The notes: generated from the letters alone by a model not told the origin. A stretch of 64,000 nucleotides of DNA from Branchiostoma floridae (GCF_000003815.2 NC_049980.1:6798828-6862827), one strand, 5' to 3'. Numbered from the stretch's first letter, positions 48,723 through 60,680 are shown. A program made the numbers and translations.

Positions 48723-50015
48723 AGACCGAACCAGGTACAGAGTTGCTATTATTATACCTCATTCTGAACAAGGTACATGGTTGCTATTATTATACCTCAT
48801 TCTGAACAAGGTACATAGTTGCAATTATTATACCTCATTCTGAACAAGGTACATGGTTGCAATTATTATACCTCAGTCCGAACTAGGTACAGAGTTGCAA
48901 TTATTATACCTCATTCTGAACAAGGTACAGAGTTGCTATTATTATACCTCATTCTGAACAAGGTACAGAGTTGCTATTATTATACCTCATTCTGAACAAA
49001 GTACAGAGTTGCTATTATTATACCTCATTCTGAACAAGGTACAGAGTTGCTATTATTATACCTCATTCTGAACAAGGTACAGAGTTGCTATTATTATACC
49101 TCATTCTGAACAAGGTACAGAGTTGCTATTATTATACCTCATTCTGAACAAGGTACATGGTTGCTATTATTATACCTCATTCTGAACAAGGTACATAGTT
49201 GCAATTATTATACCTCATTCTGAACAAGGTACATGGTTGCAATTATTATACCTCAGTCCGAACTAGGTACAGAGTTGCAATTATTATACCTCATTCTGAA
49301 CAAGGTACAGAGTTGCTATTATTATACCTCATTCTGAACAAGGTACAGAGTTGCTATTATTATACCTCATTCTGAACAAAGTACAGAGTTGCTATTATTA
49401 TACCTCATTCTGAACAAGGTACAGAGTTGCTATTATTATACCTCATTCTGAACAAGGTACAGAGTTGCTATTATTATACCTCATTCTGAACAAGGTACAG
49501 AGTTGCTATTATTATACCTCATTCTGAACAAGGTACAGAGTTGCTATTATTATACCTCATTCTGAACAAAGTACAGAGTTGCTATTATTATACCTCATTC
49601 TGAACAAGGTACAGAGTTGCTATTATTATACCTCATTCTGAACAAAGTACAGAGTTGCTATTATTATACCTCATTCTGAACAAGGTACAGAGTTGCTATT
49701 ACATGTATTATACCTCATTCTGAACAAAGTACAGAGTTGCTATTATTATACCTCATTCTGAACAAGGTACAGAGTTGCTATTATTATACCTCATTCTGAA
49801 CAAGGTACAGAGTTGCTATTATTATACCTCATTCTGAACAAAGTACAGAGTTGCTATTATTATACCTCATTCTGAACAAGGTACAGAGTTGCTATTATTA
49901 TACCTCAGCCCGAACAAGGTACATAGTTGCAATTATTATACCTCATTCTGAACAAGGTACATGGTTGCAATTATTAGACCTCAGTCCGAACTAGGTACAG
50001 AGTTGCAATTATTAC
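48723..50015. repeat. 38-bp tandem array, about 34 copies, with higher-order structure
   Basis: Unit of 38 bp around GGTACAGAGTTGCTATTATT and ACCTCATTCTGAACAA. Variant units (GCAATTATT, CAGTCCGAACTAGG) recur exactly 380 bp apart (48881 and 49261), showing amplification of a ten-unit block. They recur again after a further 19 units (49989) once a 6-bp insert near 49708 is allowed for. Confidence 0.95.
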
Positions 50016-50333
50016 GGTGACCAACTAACCATAAATACTGACTCGGTAAAAAGACAACTTTACGTCGAAACGAGCACCTGAAGGCAGATTGGTTTCTTTC
50101 ATTTTTGTACTGGTTTAAAATTAAAAAAATATGCGGAGTGGGCTTTGAGCAAGCAGACGCCCCTTGTCACAACTATTATAGCTATTAGCCTATACTTGTT
50201 GGTAGAAGTAATTCAACAGTTTGACGAATCTCAATCAAAAGGTGTTCATTTGGCATAACAGCCTATAAGCTAGGAACTAAAACAAAAGATCTTTTAAATG
50301 TCCGGGGGGCTAGGGCGGTGTAGGAACCTTTAA

Positions 50334-50591
50334 GTGTTTGCTAAACACTTACGTAACCAGGACACATCGCGTGTGATGTCTGATCCAAACCCAGACGCTA
50401 ATTATATTGTTTTATGTCGCATATATTCTTCTCACGCCAAGTCTTCAAATGGATTTAACTATTTCATTCCAATTAATCTGCTCAGGCGCATGGGCACTCA
50501 AATTCGCTCACTTGTGAAAAGTACACGTAAGCCTGTTTCGTACCGGTTTGAACAAGGTACAGGTAGGGCAGTTATTACAGTAGCTCGGTAG
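50334..50591 (+). CDS. Hypothetical 85-aa ORF, remnant of unknown coding sequence
   Basis: Reads like protein (RIYSSHAKSSNGFNYFIPIN, RSLVKSTRKPVSYRFEQGTG) but matches no family I know. No splice or promoter support. Its last 40 bp (TTTGAACAAGGTACAGG...) resemble the 38-bp array unit, and the DNA after its stop resembles the DNA after the array, so it may be a copy of the sequence from which the array arose. Confidence 0.25.
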   Translation: MFAKHLRNQDTSRVMSDPNPDANYIVLCRIYSSHAKSSNGFNYFIPINLLRRMGTQIRSLVKSTRKPVSYRFEQGTGRAVITVAR

Positions 50592-51284
50592 ATGATACAT
50601 AAATAAGGGAAAATGGTCAGAGAAAGGGCTTTTAAACGCAGATTGGAGTTTTCATTACGGTTTCTTGCCGCTTTCAACTGCTAATCAATAGCAAAATATA
50701 CCTGGCGGGCTTTGAGCAAGCCGACAGAGTAGCGACTGATTACTTTTTAACTTACCTTTTCGGCACTAATACGGCTGGTGCTTTCCGAGATTTAGAATTC
50801 TTCGCTGACTTCTCGGACGTCGGCTGACGCTCGCTGTTTTTAACATTATGGACTTGTTGCTGGCGCGATATTTGAGTTCCGAGCATACTTTAGATGTCGT
50901 GCGAGTAAAGGCATACGCAAAGCCCAAACGCATGTCTCTTTGCAAATGTTAACTTTGTTTGAGGAGGTTACCTCCATGATTTAAAGTATAGCGTGCATTT
51001 TGGACATTGTGGCTCTGTTGGTGGCATGTGAGCTGGGTTTGTCACACAGTTCCGATTCTATCAACAGTCCATTTATATCTGTGCGGTTAATTTAATCACT
51101 ACAACTGGATGAAAAAAAAACTCACGCACATCTTCGGCGTCACTTGAATGAACAATTCAATTCACGTGCAGCTAACTAGAAAAATCAGGTTGAACATTTC
51201 AATTCTAAGGATCGATCGTATTCAAATGCAAATTTTAATTTGCAAACTTAAAAGTGTGCACGTACGGGTATACAACCCCACCTC

Positions 51285-51589
51285 AAAGGTGGGGTCACAC
51301 CTGCGTATATGTTTAAGTCCGTATGAGGCGCGCATTGGAGTATTTGCCTCCACCAGGCTCCACAGGTCGTTGAAAAAATAATAGAAATTGGACAAACGTA
51401 AACAGGTAACATGTCAGACGGGTTAGCTGAGTCGCTAGCCATACTTCTCGGTCGGCTAACTCATCTGGCATGTTATGTATCTATATTTGTCCAATTTGTG
51501 CTATTTTCCCCTCGACATGTGGAGCCTGGTAGAGACTAAGAGCTCCATACGCACCTCAAACGGACTTGAATATGTGTGACCCCACCTTT
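51285..51589. mobile_element. Long foldback MITE, TIR AAGGTGGGGTCACAC (copy 1)
   Basis: Palindromic over nearly its full length; the arms share GTCCGTATGAGG, CCAGGCTCCACAGG, AATTGGACAAA and GGTAACATGTCAGAC with their inverses. The second copy, in opposite orientation, is at 63601-63921. No clear duplication of the target. Confidence 0.88.
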
Positions 51590-52039
51590 ACATCGGAAGG
51601 GTAATACATGGGACCTCGATGTGCATAACAAAGGACAACAACATTTCCCATTGTATTGTCTTTCCACAGAAAATTATCCAAACACACAAATGCTAAGATC
51701 AATGGCTACACACAAAACCTTCCTGTAGAAATGCTGGTTTACGCCAGTTCAATTTTGTATCGTTGATGATACAGGTACGACCAGAAGAGGAGTTTGCTGA
51801 ATTGTTAGAAAGGAAGCCTACGGAAGGCTGCACGGAGGTTGGTGCTGTTATTTTGGTGCTTGTTGTAACTGTGCATTAACAAGTTGTAACTGTGCATTAA
51901 CAAACATGAAAATATGTCGGCCTGACTTTGAGCAAGCTGACATCACTTGTTGGTATAAAAACCATATACAAAACAGAATACCACATGGTCTAAAACGTAA
52001 CTATTATGTCTTTTCTTGTTTTGTTACCTTTGCCAGAAT

Positions 52040-52340
52040 GGCTAAGGTTATGTTTTGGGCTTGTGAGTCTGTGTGTGTGTCTGTGTGTCTGTGTGTGTGT
52101 TAACAGCATAACTCAAGAAGTCTTGGATGAATCCCGATAACATTTGGTAGGTGGGTAGGGTTCGGGAAAACGAAGGTCAAGTTCGATAATGGGCCCCCTA
52201 GCGGCTTGGTAAGGTACTGCAGCGGAAACTCAATTTTTTATATCTCGTGTTCTGGACATGCTGTGGTCATGATTTATGGGTGGTAGATAGCCCACGGGGC
52301 AGAGAGTATGTGCTGTGAGTTTGGGCCCCCTAGGGGCTTT
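52040..52340 (+). repeat. Dispersed repeat copy with TG head
   Basis: The same block order as 3391-3600 and 20421-20660: TGTGTCTGTGTG, CATAACTCAAGAAG, GGGAAAACGAAGGTCAA, GTACTGCAGC. Confidence 0.7.
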
Positions 52341-52394
52341 TTTGGTACTGCAGGCGCCGGTTTCCTTTCAAACTTTGGACGAGAATAACTCTGC

Positions 52395-53040
52395 AACGTG
52401 TTGACGGATCTTCATGATTTTTGGTATGTAGATAGAATGAGTGTTGACTTACATAATTGAATACTAATTATGTAAATCAACAGCTAATTTGCATAATTAA
52501 TGAGGAAAGTTTATAAATCAACTGCATTCCATGATAGGACTTTCAAACTTGTCACATATGTAGCTGAGAAGGAAAGAAATGTCAATAGATATCAAATATG
52601 CAAATGATGACCTCATTTGCATAATTAATGAGAAAATTTGAACATGTTGACGGATCATCATGTTTTTTGGTATGTAGGTAGCGTAAGTGAAGACCTACAT
52701 AATGAGATACCAATTATGCAAATCAACAGATAATTTGCATAATTAATGAGGACATCTTATAAATCCACTACATTCCATGATAGGACTTTGAAACTTGTCA
52801 CATATGTAGCTGAGAGAAGAGAAATGGCAATACATATTAATCATGCAAATGACGACCTCATTTGCATAATTAATGAGAAAATATGAACGTGTTGACGGAT
52901 CGTCACGATTTTTGGCATGTAGATAGCCTAAGTGAAGACTTACACAATGTGATACTTATTATGCAAATTAACAGTTAATTTGCATAATTGATTATGAAAA
53001 GTTCATAAATCCACTGCATTCCATTATAGTAGTTTCAACG
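52395..53040. repeat. AT-rich tandem repeat, about 245-bp unit, 2.7 copies
   Basis: GTTGACGGATC recurs near 52399, 52644 and 52889, each followed by a TTTTTGG(T/C)ATGTAG block, AATTTGCATAATTAATGAG blocks and CACTGCATTCCAT. It resembles the interior of the 58434-60680 repeats. Confidence 0.8.
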
Positions 53041-53722
53041 TTGTCACACATGTAACTGAGAAAGAGGAAAGAGAGTATAAGGGGTGTATTTAAAGACTTT
53101 GAAAGAGAATGAGTCAAGAAATTGATTCTTGGTATGCTGATAGCTTGGTATGCTGATAGCTTAAGCAATGCTTGATACAATTTGATATTGATTAATTGTA
53201 AATTGGGACCAAATTTGCACAATTAATGCCGAAATTTTACAAACCAACTCCAAGCATATGATTATAAAACAAAATGAAATGAGTAACGCATTTGTCTACA
53301 GACACCATTCTACATAACAAACCTAGTTTATTTGGCAAAGGTATGTGTTCGTGGAACTCTAGTTCACATTGGTATGCAAATCTCTATTCATTTCCATTTA
53401 TTTCATTTTGATAATGACTTCGAGTTATATTATGCTTACGTTGTATAATTGATTTGTTTTACTTTATCATTTGTATGCCAAGTTGTGTTAATTTTCGTTA
53501 GTACTCGATATGTTACCATTTATGTTACTTGATATCGCTTTTATGTTGCATGTATGTTTCGGGGTTGCCCCCCAGGGAACTTTGAAAAACGCCTAAATAG
53601 GCGATATGTATCCCTGGTTAAATAAAAATAAACAAACAAACAAACAAAAGCTCTCACTCAGCACCTGTTTATCAACATTATTGTTGGCTGAAGAAATTCT
53701 ATACCTGCGATGCATTTGTTGG

Positions 53723-53979
53723 TAAAGGTTCACTCTCACTGCACTTGCGTCATGCTTGCGTCACTGCTGGGTTCATTCACAGCGTCACTGTTTTGTTGTT
53801 TGCTCCGATTTTTTTATCATTCAGATGTTGCGTAATACGTCGAAGTATGACTTAGAAGACGGAAAAAATACACAAAAAAGTGAGAAAATAGGTTCTCTTA
53901 AATTTCTCAAATTCGTTGAGAATCTTTGGAACCCCGCAGTGACGCAAGCTTGACGCGAGTGAGGTGAGAGTGCACTTTA
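53723..53979. mobile_element. MITE with TIR TAAAGGTTCACTCTCACTGC
   Basis: Long arms containing CTTGCGTCACTGC and its inverse GCAGTGACGCAAG. The interior GCGTAATACGT and GACTTAGAAGAC are shared in opposite orientation with 16783-17029. Non-coding; the ORF across it is an artefact. Confidence 0.8.
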
Positions 53980-55108
53980 AGGGCTTGGCACTTCTTATGA
54001 AAGAAAGAAATACAGTCACGTGTGCACGGCAAGTGTATGAAATTGCAGCTGCAGCCTATAAAGAATATCATACACCTTGCTATGAATTGGTGGCATCATT
54101 TTCTTGGCTTGGTAGATTTGAGTTCCTTACCAAATCTTAGAACAACTGAATTTCTTTTTTTAAGGCCCTTTCAATGATATTGTTTTGCATATTGTTTGAA
54201 GACCCATCTTTCTACTATAATTGTCGGCGCACAATCCCTTTTCTCCCGCCGACAAAGCTCTGAGTGAGCGCTACCATTTTAAATACCGATCCTAATCACG
54301 TAACCAAATGGTCCACATAATAAGACTGCATTTTAAAGTAGAGTTGTACCTTTGTACTAGTGATCCGTGCATTTTTTCAATGACATTTTTGCAAATTCTC
54401 ATGACTATAAAGATTGGACGTTCATATTTTCATCATAATCCTATGTAGACTGGGCTTGTTTTTGGCGAATATTGGAGAGGAATCATTTAGCCCCCCCCCC
54501 CCCACCACAATAATTTCAGAACGGCTCGGTGCACGACCATCAAATTTGCAGGTAGTGGAGTACAACTTAAGTGTTAATAAGTAATTTTGGCCTTGTTGTG
54601 ACGATATATGACGAAATCAGAACGCCATTTATGTAATTTATATTGAGTTAAACCGTACAAGTAGGGAACTTTAAAGGTACCAAAAAGGAGTGTATTCTTG
54701 TACAGAGTCTGACCAGACTCCTGTTGTCCATGGCAACTGCATTGACGTTCGAATGGCGTCAGGAAATGATGTCATAATTTGGAATCCGCCATCTCTGATG
54801 ACAATCTTGGATTTGATTTAGATAAATGTTGGCACTTTTAGGTACCCTCTCCCGGTCTAGTTAAGGCTAAAGTGTTAACATCTTCGCAAAATAATACCTT
54901 TCGGCTGATTTATGTGATGAATGAGTAATATCGTACGTTTTAAAAGAATGATAATTATGCTTTCTACAACGTTTTGCCTAGGATGTGTTTATGGCTTTGC
55001 ATTGTTGAATTAGGAACACTTGGTTTACATTTACGACAACTTCAATTAAAATTGCATTCGAATTGTTGATAGTTATCAAAATACTGTAATTGTATGTTGA
55101 GGTGATTA

Positions 55109-55769
55109 TAACGCTAGTTCACCTTTATCCGCGAAGTAACCTATATCCGTTTCTTTCAGAAATGGGTACTTAGGGGTATGAAGTCGACGGACGGTAGTTG
55201 CAAACTACAATATTTTGAACACATTACTTTATTATTATTATTTCTTTACTTCAGGCTCTCACTGGCCCATATGACGTTGGGACAAACATGAAAAACAAAG
55301 AATATGTACAACATTTTAAGACAAACTGACAATATTATGGCTATGTGTAGAGGCGACGCCAGAGATTGGTGAAAAATGAGTTCTTGTAAAAAGAGTCGGA
55401 CCTAAGTACGGACTGTATAATGGTATTAGTAGAATTGAAAAGCCTATGTACAAAGGAATGGCACTGTTTCCGCCATCTGGCGTCGAAGGTATCGGTATGA
55501 TTGCACACAAACATCTCACTTGCGCTGCAAGATCTAGGGAAACTCATAATTATACGGAAACAATTGTTGTAGGCAATGCGACATTTCGACAGAACAGTCG
55601 TACGAAAAGAATTCCATAGCTGCGCACCAAAAAGTTGGGAGCAGTGAGATGTGAACAGTGTTTTCTTACTAGTTGAAACCATCGTCGGTCCAGTTGGTAT
55701 CACTTAGTACCGTGTTGGTAAACACAACGAAAATAGGTTACCCTGCGGGTTAAAGGTGAACTAGTGTTA
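55109..55769. mobile_element. Palindromic MITE, family TAACGCTAGTTCACC (copy 3), split by a LINE fragment
   Basis: Ends TAACGCTAGTTCACCTTTAT and TAAAGGTGAACTAGTGTTA as in 12533-12730 and 36090-36308, but the interior is expanded by about 475 bp of LINE sequence. The GTCGACGGACGG centre lies left of the insert. Confidence 0.85.
55226..55703 (-). pseudogene. LINE ORF2 C-terminal fragment inserted in a MITE
   Basis: Minus strand, 120 codons ending at 55341. Contains QLWNSFR, KCRIAYNNCFRIIMSFPR and SCSASEMFVCN, a C-terminal signature of invertebrate non-LTR retrotransposon ORF2 proteins. Its 3' end leads into an (ATA)n-like tail at 55226-55242, as expected for a 5'-truncated LINE copy. No RT core, so not functional. 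Confidence 0.8.
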
Positions 55770-55905
55770 CTTTGAATGTACAGCCTCTGAGCATTTAGAA
55801 TTTCAAAGCTATTGGTCTTGTCTTATTAGCTTAGAGCTCTGTAAACTTTGAAAATGTCATGTGACTGCACTAAATATTATTGTAATTCCTTTTCATATAT
55901 AGAAC

Positions 55906-58437
55906 ATGGCAAACAAGCTGAAGACACTGATTCTTCTACTCCTGGTTTTTGATGGAAGACACTCTTGGTTATTCCAAGGAGGTTTGATGAAATTAGATTT
56001 GATGAAACCTCATTGGTTAGTCAATCCGGAGCCGGAGGGACCTCCTAAAGCTCAACCGACAAGTCTCTGTAGTGAAAACTGTGCATTCGTGTGTAGATGT
56101 AACGAGAGAGAACTTCTTGTTGTGCCCCAGTATCTGCCTACGACCATCACAGATTTATGGTTGCGAAGCAATCTTATCACAAGCTTGACTTGGTATGACT
56201 TCTCAAGGTACATGTATCTGAAATGTTTGCATTTACGGCACAATCAGATTTCCTCTCTCGCGGTGCAGACATTCTCAGGTCTGGCTCAGCTCGAAGATTT
56301 GGATCTTTCACATAATGTGTTATCTTACATTCAGCCTGGTACATTTCGGGGTCTTACAATCCGAGGCATTAACCTTGACAACAACAAGATAACTAAAATC
56401 GACCCCGATACATTCTCAAATCTACCGCGCCTTGGGGGATTGTCTTTATCGTTTAACATGCTGACTGATATCCAACCATTTACATTCACAAATCTACCAA
56501 ATCTACTCAATTTTCACATTAACAACAACCGAATAACGGACATCAAGTGTGGCACGTTCTTAGATTTACCAGATCTCAGGTCTTTGTGGCTGATCTCTAA
56601 TCAAATCCGTGTAGTTCAACTTGGAGCATTCTCTAATCTACCAAAAGTCGAAATTATACGGCTAAACGAAAACCACCTGACAAGCATTCACCCAGGAACA
56701 TTTTCGAATGTCCCAAACCTTCGCGTAGTGGTACTGTCGGGAAACCCCTGGAACTGTGACTGTAAAATGGCAGAAGTCAAGAAAATTTTAACTGAATCAC
56801 ACCCGTCCTACCCTGCCCCAATAGTATTCAAGTCCCAAATCATTTGTCAACAACCTAGTAACCACCGAGGAAAACATCTTGATGTTATTCCTGAAAATCT
56901 TATCTGTGAAAAACCGAAGATTGTGAGATTTGAAAACAAGAAAGGCGGCCCACTTTTGCGGGGAGAAACTCTCCATTTGGTCTGCGAAGCTTCAGGCTTA
57001 CCTGAACCAGATATCACAATCACCCTTCCATCTGGGCTGACTACTACGCCTACTGTTGAGTCAGGAAGGAGAAAGATTGTTACCATGACCATATCGGGTG
57101 TTTCTGCAGTAGATGCTGGTCAGTACATCTGTATTGCTAACAACGCAGGTGGCTCTGCATCTGGCAAACTGTATGTCGAGGTAGAAACCCCAACATCGGC
57201 TATGCCAGGCGTATCCACTGGCACAGCGGAGATATCTAAAGTCACAACTCCAACACAGGCTGATAGTACGACGTTAAGAAAACCAACGATTGTGAGGTTT
57301 AAGATTAACTATAACACACAAGTGCAGGGGGAGACCCCATATTTGATCTGTGAAGCTTCAGGCGTACTTCCTCCAAATATCATTGTCACTCTCCCATCTG
57401 GACTGAATTCAACTGGTGGGAGAGTGATGATGGGAGTGAATGGTACCATCACCATAACTGACGTCAGTGCAGCAGATGTCGGCCTGTACACCTGCATTGC
57501 GTCTAACCCTATCGGCTCGGCGTTGGCCAAAGTGTTTGTTCTTGCCCAAACCACCGCGTCTGTTTCACCCACTTTCAATGTTCACCTTCCAGCGTCTAAG
57601 GCCTCACCTCTCGGTAACACCCTACCATTTGTCTCACCCCCTTTTAATATTCCACATCCAGTGTCAACAGCTTATCCGCTCCGCAATTCAGAAGTACATC
57701 CCTCAGACTTGCCATTCGCTGTTGGTTTGGGAACATTTCTGGGAAGTTTGTTACTATCCAGTCTTTTAATTGCATTTTGGTGGAAACAAAAGCCCCAAAA
57801 TGACCCTGATATCTTAGCACCGACTGGGTGCCCTCCCAATACAGACGGCATGGTGAACAGTTCCACCAATGACTCAGACGCTTCAGGTCTAAACGAGGAA
57901 CTGAACATGCCTGAGGATGTATATGAAAACCCAGACTCTGCCATGGGCATTACTTCCTGTATGACAGCCAGTGGTAACGATGGTCCTGAAGACCAATTCG
58001 TTCATACTGGGGGTCCAAAACTGAAATCACGTTTGGCACCCAATTCCAAGTTAGTCCACAAGCCGTTGAAAGTCCATGAACTAGTAAACGTTGTGTATGG
58101 GAAGGATGTATGTGAGACTGGGCATAAAGAGGAAGCTTTAGCTGCTACCTCTCATTCCATTCATGGGGAAGACGAAAAAGAAGTTGCTGAAGGAGCAGAA
58201 TATGCTGCCCCTTGTTACGACTGTAAGAGTGTCTTTGATAAGAAGTCTTCAGTAGAGGGTACCTCTCGTGTCATCTATAAGAGTACCAATAGGGAAGAAT
58301 CAGGTCTAAATGCTTCTGCGCAGGCTGTGTATGACAATGAAGAGGACAGTGCAGTGTCTGTTGCATCTTCATCCATTTACAAGCATGACAAGGAGAAACA
58401 GAAATCTCCGAATTGTCGAAAAATTTATGAAAACTAG
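55906..58437 (+). CDS. LRR and immunoglobulin-domain transmembrane receptor with tyrosine-rich tail
   Basis: Cell-surface receptor of the LRRIG type, intronless coding region, 843 aa. Order: signal peptide (MANKLKTLILLLLVF), LRRNT cysteines (CSENCAFVCRC, about 55-65), about eight LRRs (LDLSHN, INLDNNKI and similar, about 80-280), LRRCT (NPWNCDCKMAEVKK, from 279), two Ig-like domains (LVCEASG...AGQYICIANN, about 345-430; LICEASG...VGLYTCIASN, about 465-550), Thr/Ser/Pro stalk, one TM helix (GLGTFLGSLLLSSLLIAF, about 605-624), cytoplasmic tail of about 215 residues. The tail has at least nine tyrosines; three are YxN sites (Y673 ENP, Y809 DNE, Y841 EN-stop), the Grb2 SH2 ligand form. No TIR or kinase domain. 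A splice-acceptor-like TATATAG precedes the ATG, so a 5' UTR exon is likely. Lancelets have many such genes; a one-to-one vertebrate orthologue is not claimed. The stop codon lies at a repeat edge. Confidence 0.9.
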   Translation: MANKLKTLILLLLVFDGRHSWLFQGGLMKLDLMKPHWLVNPEPEGPPKAQPTSLCSENCAFVCRCNERELLVVPQYLPTTITDLWLRSNLITSLTWYDFSRYMYLKCLHLRHNQISSLAVQTFSGLAQLEDLDLSHNVLSYIQPGTFRGLTIRGINLDNNKITKIDPDTFSNLPRLGGLSLSFNMLTDIQPFTFTNLPNLLNFHINNNRITDIKCGTFLDLPDLRSLWLISNQIRVVQLGAFSNLPKVEIIRLNENHLTSIHPGTFSNVPNLRVVVLSGNPWNCDCKMAEVKKILTESHPSYPAPIVFKSQIICQQPSNHRGKHLDVIPENLICEKPKIVRFENKKGGPLLRGETLHLVCEASGLPEPDITITLPSGLTTTPTVESGRRKIVTMTISGVSAVDAGQYICIANNAGGSASGKLYVEVETPTSAMPGVSTGTAEISKVTTPTQADSTTLRKPTIVRFKINYNTQVQGETPYLICEASGVLPPNIIVTLPSGLNSTGGRVMMGVNGTITITDVSAADVGLYTCIASNPIGSALAKVFVLAQTTASVSPTFNVHLPASKASPLGNTLPFVSPPFNIPHPVSTAYPLRNSEVHPSDLPFAVGLGTFLGSLLLSSLLIAFWWKQKPQNDPDILAPTGCPPNTDGMVNSSTNDSDASGLNEELNMPEDVYENPDSAMGITSCMTASGNDGPEDQFVHTGGPKLKSRLAPNSKLVHKPLKVHELVNVVYGKDVCETGHKEEALAATSHSIHGEDEKEVAEGAEYAAPCYDCKSVFDKKSSVEGTSRVIYKSTNREESGLNASAQAVYDNEEDSAVSVASSSIYKHDKEKQKSPNCRKIYEN

Positions 58438-59475
58438 AGTTCGGCGACCTCATACCTCCATGAAAATTTAGAGCTTTCGTAAATTTCATGCAATTGACTA
58501 ACAAATTAACATAATTTATGCATGGTGTTGTTCATCACTGACTAACGTACACATGTCACAATTATAAAATTCCCATTATTAATCATAAAGTGGTTTTGCA
58601 ATTTTTACATAAATTATGCAAATAAGTTCCTCCTTACCATATTTGGTATCTGCTTATATTCCACCTATCATAATTAACATGTGTTACATGTATTGAGGTC
58701 CAGTTATTGAAAACAATGGAACTATACAATTTCCTCATTACTTATGCAAATTAAGTCCTCATTTGCATAAAATGCATATCATTATGAACATCTTTGCCTA
58801 AGCTACCTGCATGCCTAAAATGCAGGCAATCCGTCGTTCCTTTCTGCAGTTATCCTCTTTAGAGTGTCTTGACAAAAACACCCCTGCAGTTCCACAATTA
58901 AATGTTAGAGGGCTGAAACTTGCCCCAATTTGTCATGGCACTAAAAGCTATCTACCACTTAAATGTCAAGACCATAGCATGTCTGGAACAAGAGATACAT
59001 TGAAAAAACTGCTATGATAGAATATTCTCATTAATTATGTAAATGTGCTCTTATTTTGCATAATTATTACTTATCGTGTACAACATTGTCTAAGGTACCT
59101 ACATACTAAAAATCATGAAAATCCGTTGTTCCCTTCTTGAGTTATCCTCTTCAGAAGTTTTTGACAAAAATGCCCCTGCTATCCCCAAACTAGACGCTAG
59201 GGGGCCCAAACTTATGGCATTTCTTCCTGAGCCCAAGAGCTATCTAATAACTTAAAAATCGTGACCATAGCATGTTCAGAACACCGAGATAGCAAAACCG
59301 GAAGTTGCGCTGCAGTACCAAAGGGAGCCGATAGGGGGCCCAAAATCTAATGATTTCCAGCTTTCACCACACACTACCAACACACCAAGTATGAAACCAA
59401 TCCGCCCAACCGTTCTTGAGTTATCTTGTTTACACACACACACACAAACACACACACAAACGCGGGGTAAACTAG
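58434..59475 (+). repeat. About 1.04-kb AT-rich repeat, copy 1
   Basis: Starts CTAGAGTTCGGCGACCTC at the receptor stop codon and runs to a (CA)n and CGCGGGGTAA end. Copy 2 is at 59641-60680. A partial third start, ACTAGAGTTCGGGGACCTC, is at 59471. Contains repeated ATTTGCATAA and TTGAGTTATC blocks. The 68-residue ORF inside each copy is an artefact of the repeat. Confidence 0.9.
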
Positions 59476-59640
59476 AGTTCGGGGACCTCATACCTCCATG
59501 AAATATTTATTGCTTTTTTGTGGATGGTATGTATGTTTATAGTCGGTTGTATTTGAGAGTAATGGTTATATAATATAAATGTTATGGGAAAGTAGTGGTG
59601 TATTTATTTAATGACACAGAGGATGTCCATCTGATTAGTA

Positions 59641-60680
59641 ACTAGAGTTCGGCGACCTCATACCTCTATGAAAATTTAGAGCTTTCGTAAATTTCATGCA
59701 ATTGACTAACACATTAACATAATTTATGCATAGTGTTCATAATTGAATAACGTACACATGTCACAATGATAAAATTCCCATTATTAATCATAAAGCGGTT
59801 TTGCAATTTTTACATAAATTATGCAAATAAGTTCCTCATTACCATATTTGGTATCTGTTTACATTCCACCTATCATAATTAACAAGTTCTACATTTGTAT
59901 AAGTCCAGTTATTAAAAACAATGGAATTATACAATTTCCTCATTAATAATGCAAATTAAGTCCTCATTTGCATAACATGTATATCATTATGAACATCTTT
60001 GCCTAAGCTACCTGCATGCCTAAAATGCAGGCAATCCGTCATTCCTTGCTGCAGTTATCCTCTTTGGAGTGTCTTGACAAAAACGCTCCTGCAGTTTCAC
60101 AATTAAATGTTAGAGGGCTGAAACTTGCCCCACTTTGTCATGGCACTAAAAGCTATCTACCACCTAAATGTCAAGACCATAGCATGTCTGAAACAAGAGA
60201 TACATTGAAAAAACTGCTATGATAGAATATTCTCATTAATTATGCAAATGTACTCCTATTTTGCGTAATTAGTATTTTATCTTGTACAACATTGTCTAAG
60301 GTACCTACATACCAAAAATCATGAAAATCCGTTGTTCCCTTCTTGAGTTATCGTCTTCAGAAGTTTTTAACAAAAATGCCCCTGCTATCCCAAAACCAAA
60401 CGCTAGGGAGCCCAAACTTATGTCATTTCTTCCTGAGCACAAGAGCTATCTAATACTTAAAATTTGTGACCATAGCTTGTTCAGAACACCGAGATAGCAA
60501 AACCGGAAGTTGTGCTGCAGTACCAAGGGAAGCCGCTGGGGGCCCCAAAATCTAATCATTTCTAGCTTTCATCACATACTACCAACACACCAAGTATGAA
60601 ACCAATCCACCCAACCGTTCTTGAGTTATCTTGTTTACACACACACACACACAGACAAACAGACAAACGCGGGGTAAAAT
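59641..60680 (+). repeat. About 1.04-kb AT-rich repeat, copy 2
   Basis: Collinear with 58434-59475 with scattered substitutions. Ends in (CA)n, CGCGGGGTAA, then two tandem copies (60690-60739) of a perfect-arm hairpin, ACCTCCATGA..TCATGGAGGT. Confidence 0.9.

Noticed and set aside
48723-50015. CRISPR-like regular array
   Set aside because: Units are contiguous without unique spacers, and the context is animal nuclear DNA; it is a satellite.
58811-60222. Two near-identical 68-codon ORFs (58811-59017 and 60016-60222)
   Set aside because: They are the same non-coding segment of the duplicated 1-kb repeat, without splice, promoter or family evidence.
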